Shown here piece by piece: positions 63,264 to 64,000 of a stretch of 64,000 nt of DNA (within the stretch, counting starts at the first letter, position 1; every line of letters starts with the position of its first letter). The stretch is taken from assembly GCF_042651465.1 (NCBI RefSeq), contig NZ_JBHSCZ010000001.1, positions 682,001 through 746,000 of the forward strand, given 5' to 3'. The notes beneath the pieces were generated by a model. That model was not told where the DNA came from. It made no database searches and saw only the letters and a list, made by a program, of their open reading frames with translations. A program made the translations under genes and the position numbers. This stretch comes from Ferruginibacter yonginensis (GTDB lineage: Bacteria; Bacteroidota; Bacteroidia; Chitinophagales; Chitinophagaceae).

Positions 63264-63698
63264 ATGAAAAAATTATTATCAATTGCAGCACTCATTTGTT
63301 TGAGTTACTGCACACATGCACAAACCATAGTAGGAAAATGGAAATGTATTGGCAATCAATTAATAAATGATAACAATAAAATAACCGATCTACAAAAACA
63401 ATTGGAAGCAACCATGCCCTGTGCAGCTAATACCATTTACATTTTTGAGGCTAACGGGAAACAGTATACACAATCTACAAGCGAATGTAAAGCTATTGAT
63501 GCTGTTGGTGCAGTAAACTGGAGTATTAGTGGCAATACCATATACATAAGAAAAGGTACTTCAAAAAATTTTGAAACAAGCTATACACTTCTATTTCAAG
63601 GTAATAAAGTTGTTTTTACACATGATTATACTGATGCTGAAAAGAAAAAACTCCACATAAAAACAAAACGCATCATTATCACTTATCAAAAAATATAA
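63264..63698 (+). CDS. Small secreted lipocalin-like protein
   Basis: The start MKKLLSIAALICLS gives a signal peptide ending THAQT; an in-frame start nine codons upstream is less likely. The mature domain begins IVGKWKCIGNQ and continues with TIYIFEANGKQYTQST, VNWSISGNTIYIRKG and LLFQGNKVVFTHDY, the strand pattern of lipocalin-like domains in this phylum. It reads away from the two-component genes and lies just after the candidate LytTR site, so it may be a target of that system. Confidence 0.65.
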   Translation: MKKLLSIAALICLSYCTHAQTIVGKWKCIGNQLINDNNKITDLQKQLEATMPCAANTIYIFEANGKQYTQSTSECKAIDAVGAVNWSISGNTIYIRKGTSKNFETSYTLLFQGNKVVFTHDYTDAEKKKLHIKTKRIIITYQKI

Positions 63699-63717
63699 CA
63701 CTATAAATAATAAAATT

Positions 63718-64000
63718 ATGAAAAAGAACATCATCTTATTAATAGTTTGGCTTTGCTGCAACCAACTAGCAACTGCACAAAATGGTTTAGAAAACAAACT
63801 TAATAATGCCTATAAAAAAGCTGATAAAACCGTTAATAAAGCTAAAACGATTATCGCTATTTTTCAACCATATCTAGTAAAAGCCAAGGAGCTATACGGA
63901 CAAGGCAAAGCACTAGCAAAAAATGTGAAGGGAAGTATTAAAAATGGTAATCAAAATAATAATGAAAATAATGGTTTTGTTACCACCAATACCACAGCAC
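63718..64000 (+). CDS. Secreted protein, 3' end beyond window
   Basis: The frame opens with MKKNIILLIVWLCCNQLATAQ, a signal peptide, and continues through a Lys-rich helical segment (NKLNNAYKKADKTVNKAKT) into an Asn-rich stretch (NGNQNNNENNG) at the window edge. Only 94 residues are visible. I do not recognise a family. It starts 19 bases after the lipocalin-like gene and is probably cotranscribed with it. Confidence 0.6.
   Translation, partial: MKKNIILLIVWLCCNQLATAQNGLENKLNNAYKKADKTVNKAKTIIAIFQPYLVKAKELYGQGKALAKNVKGSIKNGNQNNNENNGFVTTNTTA

Overview
The window is AT-rich, gene-dense DNA from a member of the Bacteroidota, most likely the Chitinophagaceae or a close relative. The evidence is a HYC_CC_PP-family protein, BshC of bacillithiol synthesis, a type IX secretion plug protein and a T9SS C-terminal sorting domain. 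Oar-like TonB-dependent receptors, the lipoprotein TamL and promoter boxes of the TAnnTTTG type support the same placement. There are no rRNA genes, insertion sequences, prophage genes or CRISPR arrays. Two tRNAs are present, Arg(ACG) and Leu(CAA).

Layout. 1-5.1 kb: the 3' end of an M28 peptidase, a DUF3820 protein, and a leftward set of secreted proteins including a 924-residue repeat protein. 5.3-9.3 kb: a housekeeping operon def-ruvX-bshC-rimO, read leftward. 9.4-11.3 kb: three secreted Cys-rich, HMA-type and barrel proteins that look like metal handling. 11.4-15.5 kb: a leftward run with an alpha-helical CHAD-like protein, an ATP-grasp-like protein, a class I glutamine amidotransferase, an NTF2-like and an SRPBCC protein. 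15.6-21.6 kb: TamB and RibBA. 21.8-30.7 kb: two Oar-like receptors with an inactivated astacin peptidase gene between them, then a lipoprotein. 30.8-33.8 kb: an esterase divergent from an ATP-grasp ligase and a YbdK/GCS2-type carboxylate-amine ligase. 34.8-37.7 kb: a fasciclin lipoprotein between two paralogous outer-membrane barrels. 37.9-47.1 kb: a cell-surface glycan and redox region with a cellulose-synthase-like GT2, a membrane 4Fe-4S protein, an FAD oxidoreductase, two DUF547 proteins, a GH113-like hydrolase, a GT-C transferase and a DPM-like GT2. 47.2-49.0 kb: an alcohol dehydrogenase, quinol monooxygenase and GlcG-like operon. 49.1-60.2 kb: mostly housekeeping and envelope biogenesis (rlmH, rhomboid, tilS, T9SS plug, LolC/E-like permease, TrmH, TamL, hscB). 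60.3-64 kb: a TPR histidine kinase, a LytTR response regulator and small secreted proteins.

The most unusual material is the following. (1) Two loci, about 16 kb apart, together carry two ATP-grasp-type ligases, a GCS2 ligase, a glutamine amidotransferase and an esterase. This enzyme set suits a small peptide or amide metabolite, but the product is unknown. (2) The redox and glycosyltransferase region at 38-47 kb has no obvious known pathway. (3) The astacin gene is broken by three separate lesions. (4) Terminator-like hairpins overlap start codons in two places. (5) A direct repeat upstream of the LytTR regulator has the spacing expected of its binding site.
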